Source: Mycteria americana (Eukaryota; Chordata; Aves; Ciconiiformes; Ciconiidae). From it: 64,000 nt of DNA. The position numbers were made by a program, and so were the translations under genes. The DNA is taken from assembly GCF_035582795.1 (NCBI RefSeq), contig NW_027445626.1, forward strand, positions 744,001 through 808,000, written 5' to 3'. Shown here one piece after another: positions 1 to 23,649 of this stretch (position 1 is the first letter of the stretch; each line of letters begins with the position of its first letter). The notes beneath the pieces were generated by a model, which worked only from the letters and a program-made list of their open reading frames with translations, did not search any database and was not told the DNA's origin.

Positions 1-23
1 TCCTGGGAAATATTTCCAGGTAC

Positions 24-985
24 ATTGTGCTGGTTTTCGCTGGGATGGAGTTAATTTTCTGCATAGCAGCCCGTATGGTGCCATGTTTGGGATTTGCGAC
101 CAACGCAGTGTTTATAATACACCAGTGTTGTAGCTATTTGCGGAAGAGTGCTTTCACAGCATCAAGGCCTTCTCTCTTGCTCTCTCTTCCTCCCCAGCAA
201 CTAGGCTGGATCTCTTCACAAGGGAGGACCAGGGGACGTCATTTAGCAAGGCAAAGTTTTACACAGTGCGTTGGTGTCCATGTCCAGGTTTTGGTAGCGA
301 GGAGGCTGCACGTGTGACCTGTGAGAGAAGACCAAGGGCTGCCTCCATGCCAGACAGGGCTGGGTCCAGCCACCTCCAAAATAGACCCACCGCTGGCCAA
401 AACTGAGCCCAGCAACAAAGCTGGTGGAACGGGTGTGAAAATGTATTTAAGAAGGGGCACAAGTGCCAGACTGGAATAGGAGTTAGGGGGAAAACAAAGT
501 GTGAGAAACAGCCCTGCAAACACCATGGTCGGTGAAGAAGGAGGAGAACCACCCTGTCGGTGGTCCAGGCACCAGAGCAGATATTCCCCTGCAGCCCATG
601 GAGAATACCACAGCACAGAAGGTATTTTCCTGCAGCCTATGGAGAAGACCATGGTGGACAATGTAAGCCCTGCAGTCTGTGGAGGACCCAATGCTGGAGT
701 AGTTGGGTAATTCCTGAAAGAACTGTGGCCTGTGGAGAGCCCAGAGTGGAGCAGGTTCATCTTGAAGGACTGTAGCCTGTAGGAGGGACCCCATGGGAAA
801 AGTGGGAGAAGGAAGGAGCAGCAGGCAGGAAGTGTTCTGGACTGACCACAACCCCATTCCCCATGGCCTAGCGCTGCTCAGAGGGGAGGAGGTAGAAGAG
901 TTGGGAATAAAGGAGTGAAGCTGAGCTGGGGAAAAAAGGGTGGGCAGGAGGCCTTCCATGGGGAAGGAGATAAGGTCTTCCAACA
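24..985 (+). mobile_element. Truncated avian LTR retroelement
   Basis: The segment starts with a TGTGCTGG-type LTR terminus near position 27. It continues through the A/T-rich LTR body typical of bird ERV repeats, then a purine-rich stretch in which the phrase CTGCAGCCCATGGAG recurs with small changes (about 575-780). It ends in a gaggaggtagaagag / gggaataaagg stretch near 885-915, the usual polyadenylation part of this LTR class. The normal 3' end is not seen, so it is cut short. ORFs here are not coding. Class assignment is from memory of bird repeats, so the family name is left open. Confidence 0.6.
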
Positions 986-1279
986 GCCCCACACTTCTTC
1001 CACCCTCAGCCTTTGCAGTTACACGTGCCTGGCCTGCCCACCTGCTTTGCCACTGTCACATTTGGACTGAAGTCCCACACACATTTTGGCATGCCCAGTG
1101 TAAGCTGGCCTCCACCCAAATCTGGAGCCCACCTGGCCATGGAGGCAGGGAGAGGACAGGTCCCTCTGCCCAGGGCCAGGAACAGCTCTTCCCTGGGACC
1201 CTCCCCAAGGAATGCTCCTCATGTGTGTCAGCCTGTGGCCTGGCAGGGGTGGAACTGGGACAAGGGCTGCTGGGGCAGG

Positions 1280-1352
1280 GCTGAAGTACCTCAGCTGGCA
1301 GAGCATTAGACTGAACATCCAAAGGTCCCTGGTTCAACCGTGGGCTGATACA
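1280..1352 (+). tRNA. tRNA-Phe-like relic (GAA anticodon), probable pseudogene
   Basis: A 73-base stretch aligns without gaps to a vertebrate tRNA-Phe. The D-arm box (ACCTCAGCTGGCAGAGC), the anticodon stem-loop carrying GAA, the variable loop and the T-arm start are all recognisable. The acceptor stem does not pair (GCTGAAG against CTGATAC) and the T stem has mismatches. It is therefore most likely a dead tRNA copy or tRNA-derived repeat rather than a working gene. Confidence 0.5.
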
Positions 1353-3355
1353 GTGCTATCCTCGCTCAGTTTTTCGCAGAGCCTGCCTGCCGCCTTCCAG
1401 CCTACCCTGGCCCTCCTTGCTCCTTCACCTCTTGCCAGAGCACTGTCCCTGCACTGTAGCTGCAGACCTGTGGGTTAGAAGCAGCCTTCCTCTTGCTCCA
1501 CAAGTCCCCAGCCTTCCCCTCAACAGGACTCTACATTCAGTGCTTCTTTGGGGTGCTCTCCATCTGTCCCTCCTTCCCTGCTCCACAGCAATTGGCACCT
1601 TTCCTTTGTGGGGTCTCTGCAAAGACCTTGTCTCTCTCCTCTTTGTCATTCTTGATGGTGCACAGACTGCTCCCCTCCTCACACACATCCTTCACCTGGA
1701 CCTCAGCTTGCAGACCAGAGCATACTGCCCATGGGGGAGGCCACTGTCCCCCCAGTCCCAGGGAGAGGCACTCCCTGGAGCTGAGGCCTGAATGGCAGCG
1801 TCCTCCCTCCAGAGGTCTGTCACAGCGAGACCTCTGATGTGCCAAGGACAGCTGGCAAAGCCGTGCCCAAATAGACTCACCCACCAGACTGCACTGGCTA
1901 GACCAGCTGCAGCCCCTCACAGCCATCAGTCCCTGCACAGAGGAAGAAAGACCTGCTCATGAGCTCCAACAAGCTGCTGGGCTCCCCTCTTGCAACCTCT
2001 TGCTGCTACAGAGCCCTGCTTGACCCTCAGGAACACAGTGACAGCTGTGACCCAGCACATCTCCCTCTGTCTCCAGCCTCACCCTCTCCCCAGTCAGGCC
2101 AAGGAATGGCACGTGCTGGACTATAGTCTCACAGCAACGTGCATGTTCTAACCCCGTACAGTTCTGCTGCCTCACGGCCGGCTCCTTAGGGATGCACCTG
2201 CAGAGAAGTTTGGCTTTTGTTGTGACTGAGCGCAAGTGAGAGGTGGTGAGAGGGAGAGACTGTCTGTCCAAGCACAGTTACTGTCTTGTCAGCTTTTAGC
2301 ACGAGCTTGAACATGCTTGGCCACAGGGGTAGTGCCTGCAGGATAATCACTGCTCCAGAAGAGTCCTTCTACGCCTTTCTTGAGCAAGAATGGGAGAGTC
2401 ATTGCTGAGGATGGGTTTTGGGGTCATGTGTGCAAAGCAGAAGAGGTGAGCAGTCCATCCCCTTAACTCCACTCAACCACTCCAGAAGTTCACAGGCACT
2501 GTGGTCTGCTTTTGATTCCCCCAAACCCTCTCTGCCAGGCAGGGGCTCAGCAGGGAAAACTCTATGGCATTGGGCAACACAATTGCCCCAGCTGTGCCAC
2601 CATGAGGACACCATCCCTGCATGTGGTCAAACCATCAGCCTTTGAGTTACCAGCTGAACACACTCACCCACCCTGCCACAGAGACCCCAGCCAGGGCTGT
2701 CCCAGGGCACTGCTTTGCTGCCAGGACAGTCATCAGTGCTGAAGGAATGGGAAGGTCCCTGAGCCCAACCCCCATGCCCAGCCCCATGGAGATGGAAGCC
2801 TGCTCTTCAAGTCACCTGCAGGGATGCTGGGGAACAGAGGGCTGCAGGGGGAGGCCTGGTGCCTGGAGGAGCGGGTAGAAGATTTCTGCCACCACATCCC
2901 CTCCACGGCGTGCCCTGGGATGCCATCGGAGCCTGCGGGCACCTCACCCCAGGCAGGGCATTTCCCTCACCCTGTTGCACTGCTCCTGCTGTGGAGTTGG
3001 GGACAGATGTGGCACAGAGGGCTGTTGCCCTGGGTGGCAGAGGAGGCTCAGGGGAAGGGGTTTTCTCCTCTCCATCGACCCATCCCGCAGTGGGCCAGAG
3101 CGTGGGAGCAGCACCTGCAGCAAGAGCCTCCTTCTGCCCCATTGCCCTGCAGAGGCATTGAAGGGGCAGCACTCTGCAGTGCAGCCCTGTGCCAGGATCA
3201 GGCCCCAGCACAGAGGCAGTCCCAGCTTCCCCATCTCAGAAGGGTTCAAGTGCTGTTTTCTGCAGAGGTTCCCTGGGCACGCAGGGGACAACAGGACTGT
3301 GCTCGTCATAGACACATCACGGGAGGAGAGTGTCTCTCCTGCTGGCAGGTGTCAA
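1353..3355. other. Intergenic sequence, no gene recognised
   Basis: GC-moderate sequence with many short overlapping ORFs in all frames, no family motifs and no convincing exon chain. I see no mobile element that I can name. Confidence 0.5.
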
Positions 3356-3427
3356 GGGGATGTAGCTCAGTGGCAGAGCGCCTGCTTCGCATGTGGGAGG
3401 TCCTGGGTTCAATCCCCAGCATCTCCA
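3356..3427 (+). tRNA. tRNA-Ala (CGC anticodon)
   Basis: A complete 72-base cloverleaf. The acceptor stem GGGGATG pairs with CATCTCC (one G-U), followed by discriminator A. Box A (TAGCTCAGTGG) and box B (GGTTCAATCC) match type 2 RNA polymerase III promoters. The T stem CTGGG/CCCAG is perfect. The anticodon loop TTCGCAT puts CGC at 3388-3390, reading GCG alanine codons. The anticodon stem has two G-U pairs. There is no intron. It lies in a 269-codon spurious ORF, which is not coding. Confidence 0.88.
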
Positions 3428-4090
3428 GGGCTGCTTTTGCCCTGACTCCCCAGCCTCAGGCAGGTGCAGGCTGGAGCCCATGGAACAGCCCATGGAGACT
3501 GGGCTCCTGGCAGAGCATGAGGAGAGGGAATCTCAGCCCGTGTGTCCCAGAAAGTGGCTCTGCACCCTGTGCTGGGGCAGTGGGGAGCAGAGCTGCATCC
3601 TCACCATTGTGGGAGGTAATCCGTGGGCCATGATCCCCCCTGGGGATGGCTGGGGTGTTCAGGGGACTCGGCCACCTTAGGGCTCACTTCTGTGGGGCCA
3701 CAGCCCAGGGCTTACCCTGACATAGCAGCTCTGGCATGGCCTCTGCACTGGGAGACCAGCATGGCCCAGGCAGGGCCTGGGAGAGAGCAGCTGGAAACCC
3801 GAGGGTGAGGAAATGGATGTTGCCGCTGGGGTGTACCACAGGATATACCAGAGAGCCATTTTGACTAGAAACTGCCCGTGGCCAGCAGCATGGAAATGTC
3901 TCTGTCAGCAGGATTATTCCCCAGGGACCATGGGCTCTCGCAGCCCCACAGCCTGACCCCGAGCCTGCTGTCCCTGAGATGTGCCCCTTGCCTACCACTG
4001 TGTCATCGTTCTCTGCTCCCCCTCATCAGCCTCAGGGAGGTGACCCAACACCTGGGCAGGCCCAGCTCTGGGTCAAAGCCCTCAGAGACT
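3428..4090. other. Intergenic, downstream of the receptor gene
   Basis: This sits between tRNA-Ala and the 3' end of the minus-strand receptor gene. No coding motif or repeat was recognised. Confidence 0.5.
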
Positions 4091-4096
4091 TTTAAT
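4091..4096 (-). promoter_or_regulatory. Possible polyadenylation signal (ATTAAA) of the SRCR receptor gene
   Basis: On the minus strand the hexamer ATTAAA, the commonest variant of AATAAA, lies about 100 bases after the receptor stop codon at 4198. No AATAAA was seen closer on that strand. The position is right for a short 3' UTR, but use is inferred. Confidence 0.4.
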
Positions 4097-4197
4097 AAGA
4101 ACCAATATGGACGCACAGTGTAAAAGCGGGAATAAAAATAGAGGAAACTGCAGGCGGTTTCTGCTGCCCGTGGTAAAGGGAGATGTTTCCCTGGTGC

Positions 4198-16510
<12,313 letters not shown>

Positions 16511-16594
16511 CCTGAGCCTCCTGCCCTGCCAGCACATCCCTGCTCTGCCTCACGCCCTGCCACGGCTCCTGGGGACTCCTGGGGACAATGACGA

Positions 16595-16660
16595 CAGCAG
16601 GGCAATATATCTCTGCAGATGCCAGCCCAGCTACAGGACGAGCCAATCAAAGCAGCAGGG
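16595..16660 (-). promoter_or_regulatory. Candidate promoter: TATA-like and inverted CCAAT
   Basis: On the minus strand an ATATATTG element (16610-16601) lies about 95 bases before the receptor start codon. An inverted CCAAT box (16647-16643) lies about 35 bases further upstream. The spacing suits a core promoter with a short 5' UTR. There is no direct evidence of use. Confidence 0.35.
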
Positions 16661-16799
16661 CCTTTTTCGACATTATCGGGAGCTATCTCCCCTCCGACAC
16701 AGCCCGGCCCTCCAATGAACTTCTCCAGCGCCATTCATGACCATATATGAGAGACGGCTCTGCTACAGGTGTCACGTCACCGTGGTGGGGGGCCGTCAC

Positions 16800-17720
16800 A
16801 GGACAGGGCTGCTTGTGTGGGGGTAAATGGATTTTTCACCCCCTCAACCCTGCTTTCTCAACCAGGAGCACTGAGCATCTCCTATGCCAGGCACAGCCAA
16901 GAGCCCAAGGTGAGAGTGTCCAGCCACCCTCGTGCCGTGGGAAGCACAGGGCTGGGGCTGCGCCGGAGGCTGTGTCAGGAAGGGAAGGACACAGCCCCTG
17001 TCCCTGCTACAGACGCCGCTGTGCTGGGAGCAGCAGCTGGGAAAGGGCCTTAGCCCAGGCCAGAGCCCCGTCCCAGGAGTGCTGGCTCACCCTTCCTTCC
17101 CTGGAGAGCCCCATGGAAGGTCCCTCGCAGGAGCCGGAGCTGGGACATGTCCCTGCCCTGGCAGCAGACGTGCAGCCCAGAGGCTCAGACAGATCCCTGA
17201 CTGTCAGCGTGTCACCGAGGGGCCGTTATTCCCCGCGGGCGCATCGGGAGCTCCAGCCTGCAGGTGCACAAACCACAGCCCACGTGGCCTCGCAGCACTC
17301 CCCACGCTCCCCCCGCAGCGCCCAGGCAGGAAGTCTGTGGTTTCCTCCTGGCGCCGTGCCCAGGCACATCCCTGCGGGGTCCCCGAGCCACCCCCACCCC
17401 GACTGCTCCAGCCAGGGCTGCAGGGGCTGCTCCTTCGGCCTCGCAGGCACGGGGCCGGGCAGCTCCCGTCCTCCGTGAAGCCCTTGTGACAGCACATGGC
17501 CGCTCTGCACCGAGCCCCACAGCCACGGGGTGCCATCGGTGATGTGACCACTGCCACTGCTGTGTGCTCATGGGTTATCCTGATGGTGACCTCACACCCT
17601 CCTACTGCTGGCACTGTGTGTGCATGCGTTACAGTGTCACACGTGTGTGTGCGGTGTATGGGCTTCTGCTGATGATGGTTCTTCCAAAAAGCCGTATTTG
17701 GGCGTGGTCAAAATATTGTT
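16800..17720. other. GC-rich upstream flank, no gene recognised
   Basis: GC-rich sequence with several CpGs around 17,200-17,540 upstream of the receptor gene. Overlapping ORFs exist in most frames but show no domain. Confidence 0.4.
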
Positions 17721-17729
17721 TTGGTGGCA

Positions 17730-18040
17730 TCAGAAGTACCTACAGAAGCCATGTGCCAGCTCCTGGCCTACCAGCTACTCAGGCAGCAGTGACATCATAA
17801 GCTCATGCACAGCCCCTGGCCTATCTGCCACTCAGCCACAGAGGATGTCATAGCATCTACCTCTGATATTGGCCTGCTCCTGGCCTATCGGCCATTCAGG
17901 CACCAATGACCTCAAAACCACCTACAGAAGCTATGGTCCTGCTCCTGCCCTACCAGCTCCTCAGGCAGCAGTGACTTTAGAAGAATCACCTACACATGCC
18001 TTGGGCCTACTCCAGGCCTATGAGCTACTCAGACATGACA
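17730..18040. repeat. Tandem repeat, about 65 bp unit, about five degenerate copies
   Basis: The phrase CCTACAGAAGCCATG...GCTCCTGGCCTACCAGCTACTCAGGCAGCAGTGAC recurs with changes, at spacings near 65 bases, from about 17,735 to 18,035. Copies differ enough that the array is old. Confidence 0.65.
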
Positions 18041-18084
18041 TGAGACACATGAAAGACCAGAGACAACCATCCCCAATCCCAAAT

Positions 18085-18250
18085 CCTTGGTGTCCCTCAA
18101 GGACCAGAGAACCCCAAGACCTTGGTGTCCCTCAAACCCCAAACCACAAGACCTTGGTGTCCTTTAGGGACCATCAATGACTACCCCAAACCCCAAGACC
18201 TTGATGTCCCTCAAACCTCAAGACCTTGCTGTCCCTCAAAGACCAGAGAT
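18085..18250. repeat. Minisatellite with CAAGACCTTGGTGTCCCTCA unit
   Basis: The unit CAAGACCTTGGTGTCCCTCA plus a short C/A-rich spacer repeats about five times with small variations. Confidence 0.75.
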
Positions 18251-18529
18251 CATCTTCCCCATTCCCCCCATTCCCAACATGTTGGAGGGGTGCTGGTGGC
18301 CTACCTCAGCACTTCGTTTCTGCAGTACCCCCACCAGAGAGGACCACAGGCTGTCCCACTGCTGGGGGGCTTAATTCACCCTGGGGTTTAATTGCCCCCA
18401 CCTGAAAAACTCAACAGCAAGAAGGCCTGTGGCCGCAAGATCAAATGTTGGGCCTGGCAGCTCCGTCAGCCCCCCCCGCAGTGGGGGGACCTCCCCAGCC
18501 AGGTAGGGTGGGGTGTCCCCCTCTTCTAC

Positions 18530-19260
18530 CCCCATGTTTGTACCCCCATTGATAGCCCCCCCATTTATTGCCCCCTATTTTTAGCCCCCCTATTTATTGC
18601 CCCCCCCTTTTTAGCCCCTCATTTATAGTCCCCAATTATAACCCCCTCATTTATCACCCTGATTTATACCCCCCAAATTATAGCACCTGTTTCTTCTCCC
18701 CTTATATACCCCCTGTTTATACCCACCATCTATTACCCTCCCCATATATATCCTCCTATATACCGCCATATATACCCCTCCCTGTATATTGTCTGTATAC
18801 CTCCATATACACCCCTCCCCATATACACCCCTCCCCATATGGACCACTTCCCATAAATACCTCCCCCATTTATAACCCCGATTTACAACCCCCTTTTTAA
18901 CACCCCCATTTAAACCCCCATTTACACCCCTCCCCATATATCCCTACTACGTACCCCTCCCCATAAATACCACCCATTTATACCCCCCTTTTTAACCCCC
19001 CATTTATAACCCTATTTACAACCATCCCCATATATACCCACTGTATATACCCACATTTATATACGCCCCTATATAACACCTTATAGATATAGTCTCAATA
19101 TATACCCGTGTATATAACCCCATATACATATACTTTCCATATATACCGCCCATATATACCCCCCTATATATACTCTCCATATATTAACCCTTATAGTTTC
19201 CACATATCCCCCTCCCCATATATACACCTCCCCTTACATAGCCCCTATATATACCCCCAT
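18530..19260. repeat. C/AT-rich array (CCCC-ATATATA)
   Basis: About 700 bases of runs such as CCCCCATATATACCCC and CCCCATTTATA with no fixed unit length. A 150-base stretch of the same composition, in inverted orientation, sits at 61,905-62,050 at the outer end of the right arm. Confidence 0.8.
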
Positions 19261-19283
19261 TTACCCCCAGTCCTGTCCCACAG

Positions 19284-19330
19284 GGGAGGTGGAGGTAATG
19301 GGGGGGACCCCCTGGTGGGGGTGCTGCCAG
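19284..19330 (+). other. Exon-like 47 bp island conserved in both arms
   Basis: The acceptor TCCTGTCCCACAG and donor CCAG|GTGAGAG frame 47 bases. The right arm keeps both splice-like sites at 61,880-61,835 (minus), but with 46 bases between them. I cannot assign it to a gene, and the length difference argues against strict coding constraint. Confidence 0.25.
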
Positions 19331-19379
19331 GTGAGAGTTTATGGGGTCCCTCGGGGGGGGTGGGGGGAGCACCCCCATG

Positions 19380-20270
19380 GACCCCCCCACGTTGCTCTTT
19401 GGAGTCACAAAATTACCCCCGGGGACCCCAAATTAGCCCTAGGGATGCCCAAAATGCCCCAGGGACTCCAAAACTGCCCCAGGGAAACACAAACGACCCC
19501 AGGGTCCTCTCAACATATACCAGGAACCCAAAAATTAACCCCAGGGATTCCAGAAGTGCCCCTGGGACCCCCCAAATTTCCCAAGGGATCCCCAGCTTCC
19601 CCAGGGAATCCCCAAACTACCCCCAAGGACCCCCAACATCCCCAGGGACCCACAAACTGCCCCCAAGCACCACAAATTACCCCCAGGGACCCCAAAACTG
19701 CCACAGGGACCACAAAACTGCCCCTAAAGCCCTTTGAACTATCTTCAGGGATCCCCAAAACTACCCCAGGGACCCCCAAACAGTCCCTAAGATCCGTTGA
19801 GTTGCTTCCAGGGACCCCACATTAGCCCAGGGTCTCACAAAACCACCCTAAGCCCCCTCGACCTACCACCAGGGACCCACCAACTGGCCCAGGAGCCCCA
19901 AAGTGCCCCAGGGACCACAAAATTGCAAAGGGACTCCAAAACTACCCCCAGTGACAAGCAAACTGCCTCAGGGACCCCCAAATTACACCCACAGACCTCC
20001 CCAAACTGCCCCAGGCACCCCAAAACTGCCATGGAACCCCCCAGCTTCCCCAGTGACTCCCAACATCTCCAGGGAGACCCAGATTACACCAAACTACCCC
20101 AGCGATCCCACAAACTGCCCCCAGGGACTTGCAGATTAGTCTCAGAGACACCCTAAACTGCACCAGGGACCCCCAACATCCCCAGGGACACCAAACTTCC
20201 CCTAGGGACCCCAACAGATACCCAACTGCCCCAGGGATGCCCAGAATTACCACAGGGCCTCCACAAATCA
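19380..20270. repeat. C-rich minisatellite (CCCCAGGGACCCCC-AAA unit), left arm
   Basis: About 30-35 degenerate units of the form CCCCAGGGACCCCCAAA..T.. spaced 25-32 bases apart. The minus strand carries repeated G-runs. Long ORFs crossing it only reflect the repeat. Confidence 0.85.
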
Positions 20271-20399
20271 CCCCCCAACATCCCCCAAATCCTATCGCCC
20301 CTATATCCCCCCCTCCTCCACCTGCTAAAGAACCCACATCCCCAACTAGCCCCCACCCCACCCCCCGGATCCCCATCCTCCCCCATAAGCAGTGACTGG

Positions 20400-21780
20400 G
20401 AGGCAGACCCCAAAGATGAAGATTTATGGGTGGAGTTGAAAAGGCTGTGGGAAATGAAGTTGGAGGTCACAGGGACGTTTTGGGGAGACCCCCACAGTAT
20501 TGAACCATCTCCGTCCTCTTGCTGGGCTCAGTGTCTGTACTGGGGGAACATCCAGACCTGCATGGGCTCACACATGCCCACACCCTGGCAGACCCCAGAG
20601 CAGGGCTGTCTGCAAACCCTCATGGGGGCCATGGCCAAGGCAGGGAAGGGGTCGGGTGCTGGGGTGGGCACTCAAAGCTGGGTGGCTGCAGGGGAATGAG
20701 GCACTGAGGTCGCTTGTGGGAACTGTGCCGGGAGGATGTTTCCCCAGCCCTGAATGCACCCTGTCCCAAGTGGTGGTTGCACCAGCAGAGGTCTAGGGCC
20801 ACATGTGGGGATGCAGGTGTGGGCCAGCCCAGGGACAGGGACAGGGATCTCAACAAAAGCCACGATGCTGCAAGAACCTCCCACACTGATGGAAACTCTA
20901 AATTGCCCTCAATCCCCAGCCAGGCAGGGCTGTCACCCCAGTCACTGCGATTGCTGTGGAGACCCAAGAGACATGCTGGGCTGGGAGGTGCAGGGCAGCC
21001 AGGACTGACCCCAGCACTCCCAGGAACCTCTCTGCAGCCACAGCAGCTCTCCACAGCTGGGACAAGACTCGCTGATGCTCTCTCCATGGCCAGGGGTCTC
21101 TTGGGGCTGTAGCCACTGGCACTGCCTGCTGGGAACCCCAGACCTAGTTCTGAGCCCCAGTGCCCTGCACCACAGCTCTTAGCACCTCCCTTCCCATGCC
21201 ACCATCCTCTCTCAGGAGCACCACCAAGTGCATTACTCCCTGACCAGGTATGCAGAGGAGCTGCTGGAGGTCTTCTCTGCTCACCCTTTCTGACCAAAAC
21301 CCTGCCTCGGTGTCAGCCCACAGGCACCACCACATTCCCTCTGTGTTAGGTGCTGCGTGTCTCCACATGCCCTCCTCTGAGCCCAGGCAGGGACCCCCAG
21401 GGTGTCTCTCTGCTCAGAGCTGGCCACAATGCCTGGCTGTGCAGTCACAGGGGATCCTGGTGTTGCCACACTTGGAGAGAAGGTTGTGGTTGTCCTTGCT
21501 TACAGTAGGCATGAGGATGTGTCTGGCAGTCAGGAAGGAAAGACAAGGACAAGAGACAATGCAGACAAGAAGCAGGCAAGGAAATTTCAAATGAGGTTTA
21601 AGGAAAAAATGCACACATTTATAGTTGATTAGTACTGGGTCCGCGGTCCAGGCATTCTCAAAACTCAAGTGGGAAAAGCACTCACCAACCTGATCTAACG
21701 GACAAGCTCTCCCTGCTCAGAGCAGAGCGTAGCACTGGACACCTCCACCGGTTCCTTCTGACTCTTCTTGGCGGCACCTC
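20400..21780. other. Left-arm unique sequence, no gene recognised
   Basis: Unique-looking sequence matched by right-arm 59,450-60,600, except for about 250 bases at 20,400-20,650. No coding domain was identified in either copy. Confidence 0.45.
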
Positions 21781-21789
21781 TGGAGATGG

Positions 21790-23640
21790 CCTAGTCTAGT
21801 CTAGAGCGGGATGCCCAAAACAGGGTCCAGCTGGATTTTGAATATCTCCGTGCATGGACACTCCACAACCTCTCTGGACAACCTGTTCCAGTAATCAACC
21901 ACCCTCACAGATGAAAGGTGTTTTGTTGTGTTGAGAGGGAAGTTCCTGTGCTTCCCTTGCTACCCCTTGTCTGTCACTGGGCACCACGGAGAAAAGCCTG
22001 GCTCCCTCTTCTTCATTCCCTCCCGTCAGGTATTGATACACATGGACAAGATCCCCATGAGCCTTCCCTTCTCCAGGCTAAACAGTCGCAACTCTCTCAG
22101 CCTCTCCTCCTGAAGGATGCTTGTGTGCCTTCATCATCTTTGTGGCCCTTTGCTGGACTCCCTCCAGTCACTCCATGTCTCTCTTGTACTGGGCAGCCCA
22201 GCACTGGACACAGCACTCCACACGTGGCTTCAGCAGTGCTGACTAGAGGGGAAGGATCACCTCTCTCCACCTGCTGGCAAACCTCTCCTGAACACAGCCC
22301 AGGAGGCTGTTGGCCTGCTTTGCCACACAGCCGCACTGCTGGCTCGTGGCCAGCTTGTTAGCCACCACGACCCCCTGATCCTTCTCTAGAAACCTGCTTT
22401 CCAGGCAGTCAGCCCCCAGCCCCCAGTACTGGTCCATGCCGTTATGCCTGCCCAGGGGCAGGACTTTGTCTTTCCCTTTGTTGAACTTGATGAGCTTCCT
22501 CTCTGCCCACTTCTCCAGCCTGCCCACGTCCTTCTGAGCGGCAGTGCAACCAGCCGCTGTACCAGCCACTCCTCCCAGTTCTGTATCATCCACAAACCTG
22601 CTCACGATGCCCCTGGTCCCATCCTCGAGGACTCCAATCAAAGGCTGAATAGAACGGGACCCACATCAACCCCTGGGCTACACCCCTGGTGATTATCCTC
22701 CAGCTGGACTTTGTGCCACTGGACACAGCCCTCTGGGATTCAGGCACTTTTCCATCCATCTCATTTTCCACTTCTCTAGTCCATACTTGCTCCGCTTGTC
22801 TACAGGGGTATCATGGGAGACAGGCTGACAGCTCCCTGCATCCTCCTTCCTGCCCTGCTTCAAGATAGGGTTTACATTTTCTTTCTTCCAGTCCTCAGGA
22901 ACCTCGCCCAATCCCCACAACCTTTCCAACATGATGTCAAGTGGCCTTACAATGACATCAGCCATCTTCCTCAGCACTCACCAGTGCATCCCCTCAGGTC
23001 CCAAGGACTTATGCACGTGCACTTTCTTTAAATGTTCCCTAACCTGAGACTGCTGCACCAAGGGTAAGTCTTCCTTGCCCTGCCTCTGGTCTTGGGGTCC
23101 TGGCATTCCTGAAGGTTGTTCTTACCAGTAAACTCAGAGAGGAAGAAGGCATGGCCCTTTCTTGGCCCTTTCTGTGCTCTCTGTCACCAGGGCCCCTGCC
23201 TCATCTAGCAGCAGGCGCACATTTTCCCGAGACTTCCTTTTGCTGCTGGTGTCGTTGTTAAATCCTGTCTTGATGCCCTTCATGTCCAGACTGAATTACC
23301 AGATTGAGGTCGAGGTGGACTTTGTCTTTCCTCACACTCTCGCTGAATGGTTGGGAGGTTCTTGGTGCCCTCCAGAAGCCTCCTGAGTGTCTTGTGCCCT
23401 GCTGTGCTGCCCCTCAGGCAGACGTCTGACTGGGTAATGTCCCCCATGAGGACCAGGGCTTGCAATGAGAAGCTCCTTCTACTTGTCTGAAGAAGGCCTC
23501 ATCTGCTGCTTCTTCTTAATATGGTTGGTCCATAGCAGACACCAACTACAATGTTATCCACGTTGGTCTGCCTACTAATCCTGATCCATCAGCTCTCACC
23601 TGGCTCTAGGCAGAGCTCCATGCTGTCCTTCTGCTCACTC
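21790..23640 (-). mobile_element. CR1 LINE copy, left arm
   Basis: The minus strand holds decayed CR1 ORF2. Near 23,450-23,300 is the end of the endonuclease part (GDITQSDVCLRGSTAGHK). Next come RT pieces (GEVPEDWKK..NPILKQGRKED, FVDDTELGGVAG, LEKWAERKLIKFNKGK) and the C-terminal part near 22,250-21,800. Several frameshifts and stops are present. The same copy sits in the right arm at 57,620-59,440. Confidence 0.85.
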
Positions 23641-23649
23641 ACATATTGA

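Noticed and set aside
2824-3633. 269-codon ORF
   Set aside because: It reads straight through the tRNA-Ala gene and shows no family signature.
16511-16537. Alternative upstream ATG for the SRCR receptor
   Set aside because: In frame but weaker context and adds a polar stretch before the signal core. Kept only as a possibility.
19284-19330. Idea that the 47 bp island is a BG or MHC cytoplasmic mini-exon
   Set aside because: No heptad or MHC motif. Length differs between the arms and nothing else of such a gene is visible.
19108-19825. Proline-rich repetitive ORFs
   Set aside because: Translation of AT-rich and CCCCAGGGACC minisatellite. Frame has no other support.
19380-20270. CRISPR-like regular repeats
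   Set aside because: Unit drifts in length and sequence, no unique spacers, and the genome is avian.
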